A stretch of DNA of 64,000 nt from Youxingia wuxianensis (GCF_014385085.1 NZ_JACRTD010000003.1:1-64000), one strand, 5' to 3'. Positions 33,048-42,223 are shown, counted from the first letter of the stretch. A program made the numbers and translations. Notes: a model not told the origin generated them from the sequence alone.

Positions 33048-33647
33048 TCATTTCTCTTGCAGCTTCTTCAGCAGCTTCACGATCCGCTCCCGGTTTTTCG
33101 CGGTTTTCATGAAGACGGGGAGATGGTCGGCCTGGGTCATTTTCGCTCTTCCCGGCGGCTTTTCCCGCAGGCCGGCGCTGAGATAGCCGATCAGATAGGC
33201 CAGGTGCTCCCGGTTGAGGGCCCAGACCGGCTTCCCCTGGAAGGAGGTCAAAAACCACAGTTCCAGGCCGAACCAGGGGTCCTTGCCGCCCTGAATCTCT
33301 GCACCATAGGAGAAAGCCTCCGCCGTCTTGTGTACCGCGCCCGGCATGGTTGCCCCGCAATAGGGACAGGTCACATGGAGAACGGAATAGTGCTGCTTTG
33401 CCTCATCTTCAATATCCACCCGGTAGTATCTTCCGCAGTTTTTGCACTGGTTATGGACATCGTAGCGGTAGACCGTCCGATCCTGTGTCATCCGGTGGCC
33501 GCAGCTCAGGCACCGGAAATAGGCGTTATCATCGTCCGCTGTCACCACACCCGCCCCATGGCACTTGGGGCATTTTACCTGGATGCCGGTGGTGAAGGCG
33601 CTGTAGGCACTGTGGGTGAAATAGGGTTTATCGACAACTCGGCTCAT
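33048..33647 (-). CDS. Zinc-ribbon protein (about 199 aa)
   Basis: Two zinc-ribbon motifs are plain: VKCPKCHGAGVVTADDDNAY with CLSCGH, and CKNCGRYYRVD with VTCPYCGATMPG. The C-terminal half is basic and helical (REKPPGRAKMTQADHLPVFM, RERIVKLLKKLQEK). It may bind nucleic acid or toxin. The ATG at 33647 is 11 bases from GGAG; a GTG four codons upstream is possible. The 3' end is 11 bases from the NADAR gene. Confidence 0.7.
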   Translation of the reverse strand: MSRVVDKPYFTHSAYSAFTTGIQVKCPKCHGAGVVTADDDNAYFRCLSCGHRMTQDRTVYRYDVHNQCKNCGRYYRVDIEDEAKQHYSVLHVTCPYCGATMPGAVHKTAEAFSYGAEIQGGKDPWFGLELWFLTSFQGKPVWALNREHLAYLIGYLSAGLREKPPGRAKMTQADHLPVFMKTAKNRERIVKLLKKLQEK

Positions 33648-33710
33648 GCGCCCACACACTCCTTTCGGGTAATTACTTTCACAGCCGAAACCGGAATGGG
33701 TTCAAATCTT

Positions 33711-34136
33711 TCACAGTTTCGCAATCTCATCCAACCAGAAAGTATCAATTTCAGAGGTGTAGTCAAGTGATTTTAACAGATGTTTGTATTCACTCAGATT
33801 GGGATTTTTCTTATCTGCAATGATGCGGAACATGAGAGCAATTGTGTATTCAGTTGGCTTTCTTTTCAGCGATGCGACCAATTCTTCCTCATAGCCTTCA
33901 TGGTAAAACTTCTCCATAAAGCTACCCAACGGCCCAGGACCGCCAAAATCAATATTGGGAGAAGATTCAATCAGTTCCAAGATCGGTCTTACAGCATCAA
34001 AAGGTGTTTCGCACTGTTCCAGTTCATCAGTTAAATCAAAGACCGGATCTATAAACTGATATTTGTCGCCTGTGGTGGCAGCCTTGTCGATTGCCTTTTT
34101 TATCTCTTCCAACAGTTCTGTGATTCTTGTATCCAT
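33711..34136 (-). CDS. Immunity-type helical protein (141 aa), AT-rich
   Basis: The protein contains LELIESSPNIDFGGPGPLGS, FMEKFYHEGYEEELVASLKR and KPTEYTIALMFRIIAD, a pattern I know from uncharacterised immunity proteins with two helical lobes. The start MDTRITELLE (34136) is 11 bases after AGGAGG. It is AT-richer than both neighbours, which suggests independent acquisition. Confidence 0.72.
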   Translation of the reverse strand: MDTRITELLEEIKKAIDKAATTGDKYQFIDPVFDLTDELEQCETPFDAVRPILELIESSPNIDFGGPGPLGSFMEKFYHEGYEEELVASLKRKPTEYTIALMFRIIADKKNPNLSEYKHLLKSLDYTSEIDTFWLDEIAKL

Positions 34137-34152
34137 TGTTTTTTCAACCTCC

Positions 34153-35634
34153 TCAAAAATCTCGAAGCTCATCAAACTTCTCAATCAGGGAATCTTTCTG
34201 GAGTGTGTCGCCTGGCAGGGCATCCAGGATACCCCGCAGGGCCATATAGATTTCATCCCGCTCCTCGGTTTCGATAAAGCCCATCTTGTTGAAGGTCTGG
34301 GTGTAGGCGGCCACCGCCTCCAGCGCCTGGGCCTGGGCGTCCCCGCCCGGTTCCGCGGCCAGCTTCATCAGCTGGGCGCGGGTCTTACGGTATTGATTGG
34401 CTGCCTTTTTCGCAGCGGAGGCGGGAATATGCTCCGCGCCGTCCCAGCCCCGGAAGGGATTGTCCAAATTTTGCGCCAGCCACTCCGGTTTCCGGGGCTT
34501 GGTGATCCGCAGGTCCATGCCCGGCCTGCCCTTCCAGAACCGTTTAGCCGCCTTTGCCGCATCCTCTGGCAGGCTGGTCATCCAGAACCATCTGAGGTTT
34601 GGCATCGGCTCCGGGGTGGGGATGTCGTCCGCCCCGAAGCCGAACAGGTCATAGGTGGAGAGGTTCGTCAGTTCCCGGAACCCTCCCACGGCGAAGAAGT
34701 TCCCCAGGTTTCCCGGCGCGCCCCAGAGCCTCAGCTCTTTCAGGCGGGGATGGACAGCGGCCAGTCCGGTCAGATCAAAGTCCTTCAGCTGGATGCCATG
34801 CAGCCCCCATAGGTTCGGCAGTTCCGTGTGCGGGCGGTATTCCCCGATAAATTGGAGGGTCAAACCGCTGCCATCTTCGGGGGCATGGATGGTACAAGCG
34901 TCCGGCCCCTTGTTCTGGAATAGGAGCTGCTCCGTTCCCTCACACAGCCACAGTTCCTCCAGCCCGGTCATGTCCAGCATCAGCTTTCTGATGCTGGTGC
35001 CTCGCAGATCCAGGGTCCTCTGGCCGTGGTTTAGCAGGGTCAGCTCATCGAGGAAGGGGGTTCCCCGCAAAAACTCCAGCAGATCCGGGTGCCACCGCTG
35101 GCAGATAAGGGCGGAGAGGCAGGGCAGTGCCTCCAGTTCCAGCGCCGAATCGAATGGCTCGTACTGGTCCATGATCCGATGGCTGCTGACCTTCACCGGG
35201 ATGCCGCCGATCTCCGTCACCCCGTCGCTCTCCATGGCCTCCTTGAAGGCCCGCCGCCGTTCCTCCGGGATGGCCTGCCACCGGATCTGGAGGTACACAT
35301 CATAGCCGTCATTCCAGCCGCCGTAGGAGCGGCAGGGCTCATCGGTGAAGGGCGGCAGGGTCCCCACAAGCGTGTACTGGGGCGGGACCTCCACCGGCAC
35401 CCGCAGCAGGTGGAGCTCCCGGGGCCAGTACATGAAGTCCTTGTAGAGCGGGCGGAGATGGGGCAGTTCCTCCGCAGTCAGAGGGGCGTCGCCCACCCAA
35501 TCCAGAGAGAGGACCACTGCCCAAGATTCTTTGCTCACCGAGTCCGGCGGCGCAATATAGGCCACCTGGCAGGCGGTGTAGCGTTTCAGATATTGGTTAT
35601 AGACTGTATAGACCTCTCCGGCGGTGGCTTTCAT
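34153..35634 (-). CDS. Leucine-rich-repeat-like protein with Imm26-like N-terminus
   Basis: The 493-residue protein begins MKATAGEVYTVYNQYLKRYT, reminiscent of Imm26. Irregular leucine-rich repeats follow (TLDLRGTSIRKLMLDMTGLE; ELPNLWGLHGIQLKDFDLTG; RLKELRLWGAPGNLGNF), then a helical tail (NQYRKTRAQLMKLAAE). There is no signal peptide, so it acts in the cytosol. GAGGAGCGTGATACC precedes the ATG. A binding role against toxins is inferred. Confidence 0.7.
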   Translation of the reverse strand: MKATAGEVYTVYNQYLKRYTACQVAYIAPPDSVSKESWAVVLSLDWVGDAPLTAEELPHLRPLYKDFMYWPRELHLLRVPVEVPPQYTLVGTLPPFTDEPCRSYGGWNDGYDVYLQIRWQAIPEERRRAFKEAMESDGVTEIGGIPVKVSSHRIMDQYEPFDSALELEALPCLSALICQRWHPDLLEFLRGTPFLDELTLLNHGQRTLDLRGTSIRKLMLDMTGLEELWLCEGTEQLLFQNKGPDACTIHAPEDGSGLTLQFIGEYRPHTELPNLWGLHGIQLKDFDLTGLAAVHPRLKELRLWGAPGNLGNFFAVGGFRELTNLSTYDLFGFGADDIPTPEPMPNLRWFWMTSLPEDAAKAAKRFWKGRPGMDLRITKPRKPEWLAQNLDNPFRGWDGAEHIPASAAKKAANQYRKTRAQLMKLAAEPGGDAQAQALEAVAAYTQTFNKMGFIETEERDEIYMALRGILDALPGDTLQKDSLIEKFDELRDF

Positions 35635-35652
35635 GGTATCACGCTCCTCTCA

Positions 35653-35886
35653 TCAGTTCTTTTCCAGATAGAATCCCCATACGCAGTTGGAGAACTCCCC
35701 GGCAGCAAAGCGGTGAATCTGCCCGTTGATCTCCACCTGCCAGACCTCGAAGGTATGGTCTTGGTGATAGATTGGGTCTTTGACTTTTACTCGCTTGCCG
35801 GTGGTTTTCCAGTTGTAGTCAAAGATGTTCACACCGAACAATTTACATTGACCGTCTGGGCCAAAGGTTTCATATTCCCAAGCCAT
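35653..35886 (-). CDS. Small hypothetical protein (77 aa)
   Basis: The protein MAWEYETFGPDGQCKLFGVN... is a compact all-beta candidate (KVKDPIYHQDHTFEVWQVEI) ending VWGFYLEKN. The ATG at 35886 follows GTGAGGCATCAC. It is AT-richer than the upstream LRR region. No family is recognised. Confidence 0.62.
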   Translation of the reverse strand: MAWEYETFGPDGQCKLFGVNIFDYNWKTTGKRVKVKDPIYHQDHTFEVWQVEINGQIHRFAAGEFSNCVWGFYLEKN

Positions 35887-35930
35887 GTGATGCCTCACAA
35901 TTCAACACACTTACCTACAAAGCAACGATT

Positions 35931-36386
35931 TTATTCCTGCTGTAAGAGTTCTATCAAAGAATCCAAATGCTTATCCCACGATTCCCAGTTATTACTTTCT
36001 TTCCAAAGTTCTACGATTTCTCTTTCGCCATCTTCATCAGGAACTTGATTTTTAATACTCCTCAATCGCCTAAGAAGGTCTTTTCGAGCAGTAGCTGAAG
36101 CTGAGAAATTCGTTATTGCTGACCAAACATTAGAATCCTCATCATCGTAGTTTAGCTTTCCTGTTTTCTGCCATTCAGAATAAAGTTCTGCGATAGCGAT
36201 GGCGGTATTATCATAGAGAAAGTCAATTTCGTTCACTGTTTCTCCAAGAAAACCTTCCTCTTTCAGAAAGCCTATCAATCCACCCAAAGTCAGTTTCTTA
36301 TGTTTGGGTAAATAATCTGTTTTCAAAAGGAAAATTAAGTCTAAGCCATTATCGCTTTCCAATGCTTTTACACCCCATGAACCCAT
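35931..36386 (-). CDS. DUF4259-like immunity-type protein
   Basis: The start MGSWGVKALESDNGLDLIFL is the hallmark opening of the DUF4259-like group (MGxWGxxxxxxDxxxD). The remaining 120 residues are helical (RKDLLRRLRSIKNQVPDEDG). The gene is clearly AT-richer than the surrounding array. Homologues are found next to polymorphic toxins. GGAGGTGTAGGAAG precedes the ATG. Confidence 0.78.
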   Translation of the reverse strand: MGSWGVKALESDNGLDLIFLLKTDYLPKHKKLTLGGLIGFLKEEGFLGETVNEIDFLYDNTAIAIAELYSEWQKTGKLNYDDEDSNVWSAITNFSASATARKDLLRRLRSIKNQVPDEDGEREIVELWKESNNWESWDKHLDSLIELLQQE

Positions 36387-36419
36387 CTTCCTACACCTCC
36401 AATCTGATTCTCATGAACT

Positions 36420-37379
36420 TCACAATCCCGTGCGCTGCCAGCCGTCCAGCCGCTCCTGAACCCCGTCGATCATCCAGTTATCGCCCACACGCCTCATGAG
36501 GAAGCGGCGGTCAAAGCCGGTGTTTTTCTCCCTGGTGTAGATGTAGAGTTTGTTCTTGGTGATCTGCTCCGCGTCAAGGAATTCTTCCCCGTTGTAGGTA
36601 CCCTGGGCACTGTATGAGAGGCCCAGAGGCCGGTAGCCCGGACGGGGCTTTTCGCTCACATACTTTTCCCAGATCGCCAGCAGGCGGGGCACAGCCTCGG
36701 CATCTTCAAACCCGGCCTGCTCCATGTACTGCTCCCATTCTGTCATTTCCGAAAAGAAAGCGGACAACACCCTGCGGCATTCCGCCGCCGCCTGTTCGTC
36801 CAGCGGGACGGGCTTTTTGGCCTTTTCCCGCTGGAGCTGGGAGAAGTGTTCCATCTGCTCCTTGGTGAATTGCACATGGGCCACCGGCTCGATGCGGTTG
36901 TTGCCAGCGATGGCCAGCAGGCCCTCATAGGTAACGGCGGTATGGTCGATCTGGATGTGGGAGAGCTTGGGGATGGAGGCCGCCTGGAGCAGACCGGCAT
37001 CATCCAGCCCGGTGCGGTTGAGTGTCAGAAGGTCCAGCTTGCAGCCTTGCAAGGCGGGCAGGCCGCTGCCGTGGATGGCGGCGTTGCCGTCCAGCAGCAG
37101 ATAGCGCAGCTTGGGCATAGCGGAAAAAACGGGGAAACAGGCATCAGTGAGCGCACTGTCCTCTACGCCGAAGTTGGCCATGCTTTTATGCCCAGCAAAG
37201 GGGGCAAGCAGTTCATCGGTCACCGGATAGCCTTTCACATGAAAGCCCACCAGGGTGTAAGCGGCCAGCTGCTCCATGATCTCTGCGGTCAGCTCCGGGA
37301 CTTCAAATTGCTTTTCTCCGTCTAAGGTCAGGACACCGCTCTCCCAGTTCACTGTCCGCGCCCGTTTTGGCCAATCCAT
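36420..37379 (-). CDS. LRR-like plus NTF2-like immunity protein
   Basis: Residues 1-170 form leucine-rich-like repeats (SMANFGVEDSALTDACFPVF, LRYLLLDGNAAIHGSGLPAL, LDLLTLNRTGLDDAGLLQAA). The C-terminal 140 residues resemble an NTF2-fold immunity domain (CRRVLSAFFSEMTEWEQYME ... RFLMRRVGDNWMIDGVQERL). The pairing suggests a recognition module fused to an inhibitor. AAGGAGGGAAGCAGCG precedes the ATG. Confidence 0.7.
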   Translation of the reverse strand: MDWPKRARTVNWESGVLTLDGEKQFEVPELTAEIMEQLAAYTLVGFHVKGYPVTDELLAPFAGHKSMANFGVEDSALTDACFPVFSAMPKLRYLLLDGNAAIHGSGLPALQGCKLDLLTLNRTGLDDAGLLQAASIPKLSHIQIDHTAVTYEGLLAIAGNNRIEPVAHVQFTKEQMEHFSQLQREKAKKPVPLDEQAAAECRRVLSAFFSEMTEWEQYMEQAGFEDAEAVPRLLAIWEKYVSEKPRPGYRPLGLSYSAQGTYNGEEFLDAEQITKNKLYIYTREKNTGFDRRFLMRRVGDNWMIDGVQERLDGWQRTGL

Positions 37380-37393
37380 CGCTGCTTCCCTCC

Positions 37394-38125
37394 TTACGCC
37401 TGCTCCTTGTAGCTGGCTTCAATGTCGATGAAGCGCACATACACGGCGCAGATTTCACCTTTCGCGTCATAGCCGAAGTAGACCGGATAGTAGCCGTCCC
37501 CCCAGCCAGAGGCAAAGATGGGCAGATTGCAGTCCGTGTCAGGCACCGTCCAGTTGAGCCAGTCGCCGCAGTCTCCCTGATATTTGGGGTAGGCTTTGGC
37601 GTTTTCCTCCAGGAGATCGCAGAACAGGTCGTTGTAGGGGTCAATGTCCGGGTCTTCTTCCAAACGCTTGGCCCAGTAGGTCTTGAAGGCCGCCTGGGTC
37701 TGGATGTCCGCAACACAGCCCATTCCAGCGTCTACGCCAAAGCCAAAATACTCGTCCTCGCCCAATTCCTCGTCCAGATCCTCTTTGCCGGTCATGCCCA
37801 GCTCATAGCGGACAGGCTTTTCCCGGCTAACTTCCACCTTGACACAGGCATAGCGGTCACCATATTTCTCACTGGGCACCACACAGATCTTTACAGGATA
37901 AGTCCCGGCGGGGATTGTCTGTATAAAGGGCGGTGTGTCCTCCAGCTCCACCAGCGGATCGCAGGCGAAAATTGTTCCGGTAGGAAAGAGGACGGCCCCG
38001 ATGTCCAGCACATCCACGCCCATATTCCCAATCACTTTCTCAGTGAAATGAGCGTCCAGGTCCGTTTTGCAGGCCAGTTTGTCCTTAACGGATTCATATT
38101 TGTTCAGCCATTCTGTTGTCGGCAT
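37394..38125 (-). CDS. DUF4241 protein
   Basis: The protein (243 residues) has DUF4241 features: GTIFACDPLVELEDTPPFIQ, then IPAGTYPVKICVV, FGFGVDAGMGCVADIQTQAA and a C-terminal SGWGDGYYPVYFGYDAKGEI. The family is uncharacterised and frequent in immunity clusters. The ATG at 38125 follows AGGAGGAAACGAGT. Confidence 0.82.
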   Translation of the reverse strand: MPTTEWLNKYESVKDKLACKTDLDAHFTEKVIGNMGVDVLDIGAVLFPTGTIFACDPLVELEDTPPFIQTIPAGTYPVKICVVPSEKYGDRYACVKVEVSREKPVRYELGMTGKEDLDEELGEDEYFGFGVDAGMGCVADIQTQAAFKTYWAKRLEEDPDIDPYNDLFCDLLEENAKAYPKYQGDCGDWLNWTVPDTDCNLPIFASGWGDGYYPVYFGYDAKGEICAVYVRFIDIEASYKEQA

Positions 38126-38161
38126 ACTCGTTTCCTCCTGTTGATTTGGTTTGAGCATAGG

Positions 38162-38509
38162 TCAGCTCTCTACGATGCGAACCTGTTTTCCTCCAATTTC
38201 AAATTCCAGCTTTACGCCATAGTCCGCCGCCCAAGCAGGGCACTTGCTGAGCAGGGCCAGGATGTGCTCATCCGGCTCCCGGCCAAGGGTCACACGCAAG
38301 ATTACGGGCCAGCCACCATATTCCTTTTGAAACTCCTCACTCTGGGTGTGGTTCAGATAGCCCTCCATCTTGTCGAGCAGGGCCTTCTGCGTTTCCGGGG
38401 AGCCGTCAATAAAGCCATTGCAGACCAAAACCATTACCACTTCTCCCGTTTTGGTTTCTGCCAGAATGTCGATCTTATCCAGGTCGCCAAACATATTTTC
38501 AATGGACAT
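38162..38509 (-). CDS. DUF6572-like protein
   Basis: The protein (115 residues) reads MSIENMFGDLDKIDILAETK, then VMVLVCNGFIDGSPETQKAL, LLDKMEGYLNHTQSEEFQKE, as in DUF6572. It is a small alpha/beta protein of unknown function. A GTG three codons upstream is an alternative start. It lies 5 bases or less from the DUF5713 gene, suggesting coupled translation. Confidence 0.7.
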   Translation of the reverse strand: MSIENMFGDLDKIDILAETKTGEVVMVLVCNGFIDGSPETQKALLDKMEGYLNHTQSEEFQKEYGGWPVILRVTLGREPDEHILALLSKCPAWAADYGVKLEFEIGGKQVRIVES

Positions 38510-38514
38510 TGTTT

Positions 38515-38841
38515 TCACCAGTCCCTTTCTCGGATGGCCTCCTCAATATCAATCGGAATGCCGAACCACTCCAGAATGTAGGCCACAGTGACTCCAATAC
38601 AATCCCGGGCCACCGTTTCGATTTCGCTGTCGTTCTCGTCAAACTCCTCCTGGAGATCATTGATGCCGCAGACCGCCTCGTCCAGCATCTCCTGCACCAC
38701 TTCGATGTCGGTTTCGCCGCTCTCCAACAGGTCGATGACCTTCTGGAGCTCGTCCTTTACCTTATCCACCAGAAAAGCAGGATAGTAATCGTCCTGATAC
38801 ATCTCGTCCAGCAGTTTGTAATTGGGGTCAAATGTTTTCAT
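38515..38841 (-). CDS. DUF5713 protein
   Basis: The 108-residue acidic protein shows the DUF5713 pattern: LLDEMYQDDYYPAFLVDKVK, a central helix, and SEIETVARDCIGVTVAYILE ending EEAIRERDW. AAAGGAGCACTTCC precedes the ATG. Function is unknown; it occurs in many immunity loci. Confidence 0.82.
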   Translation of the reverse strand: MKTFDPNYKLLDEMYQDDYYPAFLVDKVKDELQKVIDLLESGETDIEVVQEMLDEAVCGINDLQEEFDENDSEIETVARDCIGVTVAYILEWFGIPIDIEEAIRERDW

Positions 38842-38854
38842 GGAAGTGCTCCTT

Positions 38855-39856
38855 TCATTTTTCCTGTATTACTTGAAGCCTTTCCCGCCACAGCGGTTCT
38901 TCAATCATCTCATCGTTTTGGTAAAAATGTTCCTTGTCACGGGCCAGATGATCGGCAAGCGGTGGTGCGTCTGGCGGGGTGTATACCGTAAAACTGTCCC
39001 GATCCGCCCCCTTAATCTCCCGGTTGAGGTAGTACACCCGCTTGGCATCGCGGGAATACCAATGACCGAGCAATTCCCATGAGGGCAGATCCGCCTTGGG
39101 AAGCTGCTTACCGTAAGCATAGATTCGTTTCTCATCCCTGGCAAAATAGGTGTCGCCCAACGAGAGGAAAGAGGAAACTTCCGCGCCTTTGATGATCTTC
39201 ACCTTGCCGTCTCCGTTGTGGAAGTAGACCTGCCGGCCGTCCTTTGCATATCCCTGGGGCGCACCAGAATCGTTCTGGCCGTTGTCCAACACCTGGAAGG
39301 CTGCCAGCTCTACATCCGGGATTCTCCCGCTGGTAGTGTAGACGGCTGTTTTGTCCATCGCGTAGGCATAGTTTAACACCCGAAACGATGCCGGATCTGC
39401 TCCACGCAGGCGAATCCCACCGAGAAAGCAGGCCGTAGAGGATTTGCCCCAGTAATGCCAGCAGCAGAAGTCTTTGGGCGAAACACCCTTCAACAAGCCG
39501 TTTTCATATAGGCCAGAGAAATATACGGCTCCATCCTGAAAGAAAAACTCATTGTCCACCGGCTCTATGTTTGTGATCGGCTGCAGCAGTTCCTCGTGAT
39601 GATCTGTTATGCTCAGTTCGATTTCGTCGTCGCTATAAACTAAGTAGAGCCCATGAGGGGCCTTTCTATCGAAATGCAGTTCAATATCATGATATTTGAG
39701 GATCAAAGGTTTCCCGTCGCTTTTCATGGTGGAAACAGCATCGGGATTCCCGAAGATTTCTATGACCTCATCCTGCGATATTCCGAATTTCAGCGGTGAA
39801 ATGTTCCGCGGATTCTGCAATATTTGATTGCGCCAAATAGTAAAGTCCTGTTTCAT
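38855..39856 (-). CDS. DKNYY-family repeat protein
   Basis: The 333-residue protein has DKNYY-type repeats in its C-terminal two thirds: YAMDKTAVYTTSGRIPDVEL, YAKDGRQVYFHNGDG, YFARDEKRIYAYGKQLPKAD and YSRDAKRVYYLNREIKGADR. The N-terminal 110 residues are a separate beta-rich domain (GISQDEVIEIFGNPDAVS). DKNYY repeats are found in putative immunity proteins. Its ATG overlaps the stop codon of the SUKH-3 gene. Confidence 0.82.
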   Translation of the reverse strand: MKQDFTIWRNQILQNPRNISPLKFGISQDEVIEIFGNPDAVSTMKSDGKPLILKYHDIELHFDRKAPHGLYLVYSDDEIELSITDHHEELLQPITNIEPVDNEFFFQDGAVYFSGLYENGLLKGVSPKDFCCWHYWGKSSTACFLGGIRLRGADPASFRVLNYAYAMDKTAVYTTSGRIPDVELAAFQVLDNGQNDSGAPQGYAKDGRQVYFHNGDGKVKIIKGAEVSSFLSLGDTYFARDEKRIYAYGKQLPKADLPSWELLGHWYSRDAKRVYYLNREIKGADRDSFTVYTPPDAPPLADHLARDKEHFYQNDEMIEEPLWRERLQVIQEK

Positions 39857-40407
39857 AGTTTTCCATCCAGTGCCTCAACCGTTTTCATGGCGGCGGAATC
39901 AAATTTGCACTGCCGCAGATCCCGTTCAATCAGGGCAAACACATCCGGAAAGCACTCGATCTCGTCCTGATACTCATATTTCGCATACAGTTTCCCATAC
40001 TCGGAGATCCAGACCTCTGCCGGGTAGTAGTAGCCGATATGACCGATGGGCTGGCATTTTTCACCGGCAGCTTGTTCAATCTCTGCCAGTTCACAGCCGG
40101 ACATATCCCGAAAATAGGCTTCTTCCAAATGGTTTTTGATCCCGTTGACCAGGTAAGGGAACAAAGCGAATTGGAAGTCAGCCGCCCAGTTCAGTTTTTT
40201 CTGTTCCAGGTACCACTCACAGCACAGGCCGAAATACTTGCGGTAAAACCGCTGGGTGGTCTTCATCATCGGGACACCATGATCGGCGTAATATTGCTCC
40301 GCAATGGAGATGTCCACTTTTCGTCCTTCCCGCCATCCGGCGTACTCCATCAGCTGCTTGACCTTGCTTTTAAGATCGCCGGAAATGGGGATGCGTTCTT
40401 TGATCAT
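39853..40407 (-). CDS. SUKH-3 family immunity protein
   Basis: The protein (184 residues) fits SUKH-3: LMEYAGWREGRKVDISIAEQ at the N-terminus, FYRKYFGLCCEW in the middle, then QPIGHIGYYYPAEVWISEYG. SUKH-3 domains neutralise toxins such as nucleases in polymorphic systems. The ATG at 40407 follows GGAGGTAACCACC. Translation is coupled to the DKNYY gene by a 4-base overlap. Confidence 0.82.
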   Translation of the reverse strand: MIKERIPISGDLKSKVKQLMEYAGWREGRKVDISIAEQYYADHGVPMMKTTQRFYRKYFGLCCEWYLEQKKLNWAADFQFALFPYLVNGIKNHLEEAYFRDMSGCELAEIEQAAGEKCQPIGHIGYYYPAEVWISEYGKLYAKYEYQDEIECFPDVFALIERDLRQCKFDSAAMKTVEALDGKL

Positions 40408-40439
40408 GGTGGTTACCTCCATTACCAGATTTCAGACAA

Positions 40440-40850
40440 TTACAACTCTGCCACAAACTCATAGGAAACTGCAATGATGTTGTAAACATCATCGTATGTA
40501 AACAGCCGGTAGTGCCGATAGATGCCTTTGTCAAAGTCCTCCCGCACTGGCAGAGACTTCAGCCAGGTGCTGTCCTCAATTAAATCGAAGGAACTGCCAT
40601 CCAGATACTCCGTCCCAGCCATATTTTCATAGGTGTCCAATTCACAGGTAAAATAGGCCAGCACCTGCCGGAAGGTGAGTGTGTAGGGAAACCAGTCTTT
40701 TTCATCCCTGTGCTGGGAGATTAGATGGCCATTGATGTCTCCCGTAAAGGTCAGATTGTTCAGAGCATCCTGTTTCACCTGATCCAGATAGATGCAGTCC
40801 CGTCCCTTCAAAACACCTAAGCAGGTATTAACAGCAGCCGCTTTTTCCAT
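40440..40850 (-). CDS. Hypothetical protein (136 aa)
   Basis: The protein contains CIYLDQVKQDALNNLTFTGD and FTCELDTYENMAGTEYLDGS, ending YNIIAVSYEFVAEL; it looks like a compact alpha/beta protein. I choose the ATG at 40850 (MEKAAAV); a longer start at 40877 overlaps the upstream gene and cannot be excluded. No family is recognised. Confidence 0.65.
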   Translation of the reverse strand: MEKAAAVNTCLGVLKGRDCIYLDQVKQDALNNLTFTGDINGHLISQHRDEKDWFPYTLTFRQVLAYFTCELDTYENMAGTEYLDGSSFDLIEDSTWLKSLPVREDFDKGIYRHYRLFTYDDVYNIIAVSYEFVAEL

Positions 40851-40866
40851 AGGCAATTCTCTTTCA

Positions 40867-41370
40867 TCAGCTTTCATGGGTAATACAGAAAATCTCCTTG
40901 TTCAAGTCAAAGTAGATTACCATCAGCTCGTCGGTGATCTCCGGGTTGAAGGACAGATCCATAATGAAAACTTGTTGATCCATCTCGTCATCCACCAGGC
41001 TGCCGAACCGCTTGAGCTTCAAAAAGTCCACCATCTCGGCAAAGGACAGCTTGGATGGGTCGGTTCCCGGAAAAAGTTCCGCCGCAATATCCGGGCCTAC
41101 ATCGTCCCGGTGGAACTCCATGAAAAATGTCACAACGCTATGGTAGCGGCTGTCCTCGTCCGCCAGCGCCGCTTTGATGGCGGCTTTGGCCTTCTCCGCC
41201 AATTCCTCCGCCTCATCCAGCATTTCTCCCACCGCATCCATGGCAGCAGGATCGCCAGTCAGTTCTTCCTCTACATCGAAGAGAAAGGGCAGTCCCGATT
41301 CCTCGGGAAAGTTGAAGATTTCCTCGCCGGGTGTATATGTAAAATCAATGCGTTTACAGTTCAGTTTCAT
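40867..41370 (-). CDS. DUF2004-like protein
   Basis: The 167-residue acidic protein ends with a pattern I associate with DUF2004: FGSLVDDEMDQQVFIMDLSF followed by MVIYFDLNKEIFCITHES. The N-terminus (MKLNCKRIDFTYTPGEEIFN) starts six bases after AAGGAGGATAACATT. Function is unknown. Confidence 0.7.
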   Translation of the reverse strand: MKLNCKRIDFTYTPGEEIFNFPEESGLPFLFDVEEELTGDPAAMDAVGEMLDEAEELAEKAKAAIKAALADEDSRYHSVVTFFMEFHRDDVGPDIAAELFPGTDPSKLSFAEMVDFLKLKRFGSLVDDEMDQQVFIMDLSFNPEITDELMVIYFDLNKEIFCITHES

Positions 41371-41383
41371 AATGTTATCCTCC

Positions 41384-42223
41384 TTACCCCTCAATGTTGG
41401 CAGTTTTGAGGCCCTTTTTCAAAGAGCCGTAGACCGTCACCGCATGGTCGGTGAAGATCTCGTCGCAGTCAAACCAGGCGGTGAAGCTGCCGCCGGAGGT
41501 GACGGACAGGCTCGTCATGCTGATCCGCCGGGCCAGTTCTCCCTCTGTGATGGGGTCGGTTTCCGGGTCACGGGGATTTTCTTCATCTTGGGAGAGCCAG
41601 TTGTTGGCCAGCTCGGTCAGGTTCTTGGCTGCAAGCTCCCGCATGGCTTTGTCCCAGGTGTCACAGTCGGCCAGCAGCTTCTTGGCGGCGCTGCGAGCGC
41701 GGGTCCAGGAGGGCTTGCTCTCGGCATTGACTTCCAGAGAAAGGCTCACATCCTTTCCGCACCACTGGATTTCGCCCTCGAAGGTATCATAGTCCTTGTC
41801 CAGTGTCAGTTCTCCCAGCACCTGGTCCTGGATCACCACTGGCTTGTGGTACTCGTCCAGAACGGCCTGGAGTTCCGGGCAGTCCTCGTGGGCCTTGACC
41901 ACCTGGGAGATACACCAGGGGCGCACCACCAGATCCTTTGCCAATTCTTCTTTCATCCGGCGGATCTTCAGGCGGCAGATCTGTTCCTTTCCAAAGCGGC
42001 CCCAGCCCTTTTCGCTGTTGCGCTCCTCCTCGGTGACCGGCCATTCCAGCCGCTCCTCCTTGGTGGTGACCTCGCCGGTGTCACAGAACACCATGCCCAG
42101 GGTCACAACAGTCATTTCCCAAAAGCTGCCTTTCCAGTTATATCCGCCACCGATGCAGCGATTGATCAGAGCCACCACTTCCTGCTCCTCGGGCTCGTAC
42201 ATCTCATAGAATTCTTCAAACAT
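41384..42223 (-). CDS. DUF2262 protein (second of three)
   Basis: The 279-residue protein has an N-terminal region with ICRLKIRRMKEELAKDLVVR and a C-terminal DUF2262 domain (LGELTLDKDYDTFEGEIQWC; TDPITEGELARRISMTSLSV; ending LKKGLKTANIEG). It is collinear over its length with the 48329 protein (LGTLTLDREMSIFEGTCKWM, DPITEDEFARRILLTEFTV, ending LKKGPVDADIQG), so the two are diverged paralogues. AAGGAGGCTACACCG precedes the ATG. Confidence 0.82.
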   Translation of the reverse strand: MFEEFYEMYEPEEQEVVALINRCIGGGYNWKGSFWEMTVVTLGMVFCDTGEVTTKEERLEWPVTEEERNSEKGWGRFGKEQICRLKIRRMKEELAKDLVVRPWCISQVVKAHEDCPELQAVLDEYHKPVVIQDQVLGELTLDKDYDTFEGEIQWCGKDVSLSLEVNAESKPSWTRARSAAKKLLADCDTWDKAMRELAAKNLTELANNWLSQDEENPRDPETDPITEGELARRISMTSLSVTSGGSFTAWFDCDEIFTDHAVTVYGSLKKGLKTANIEG

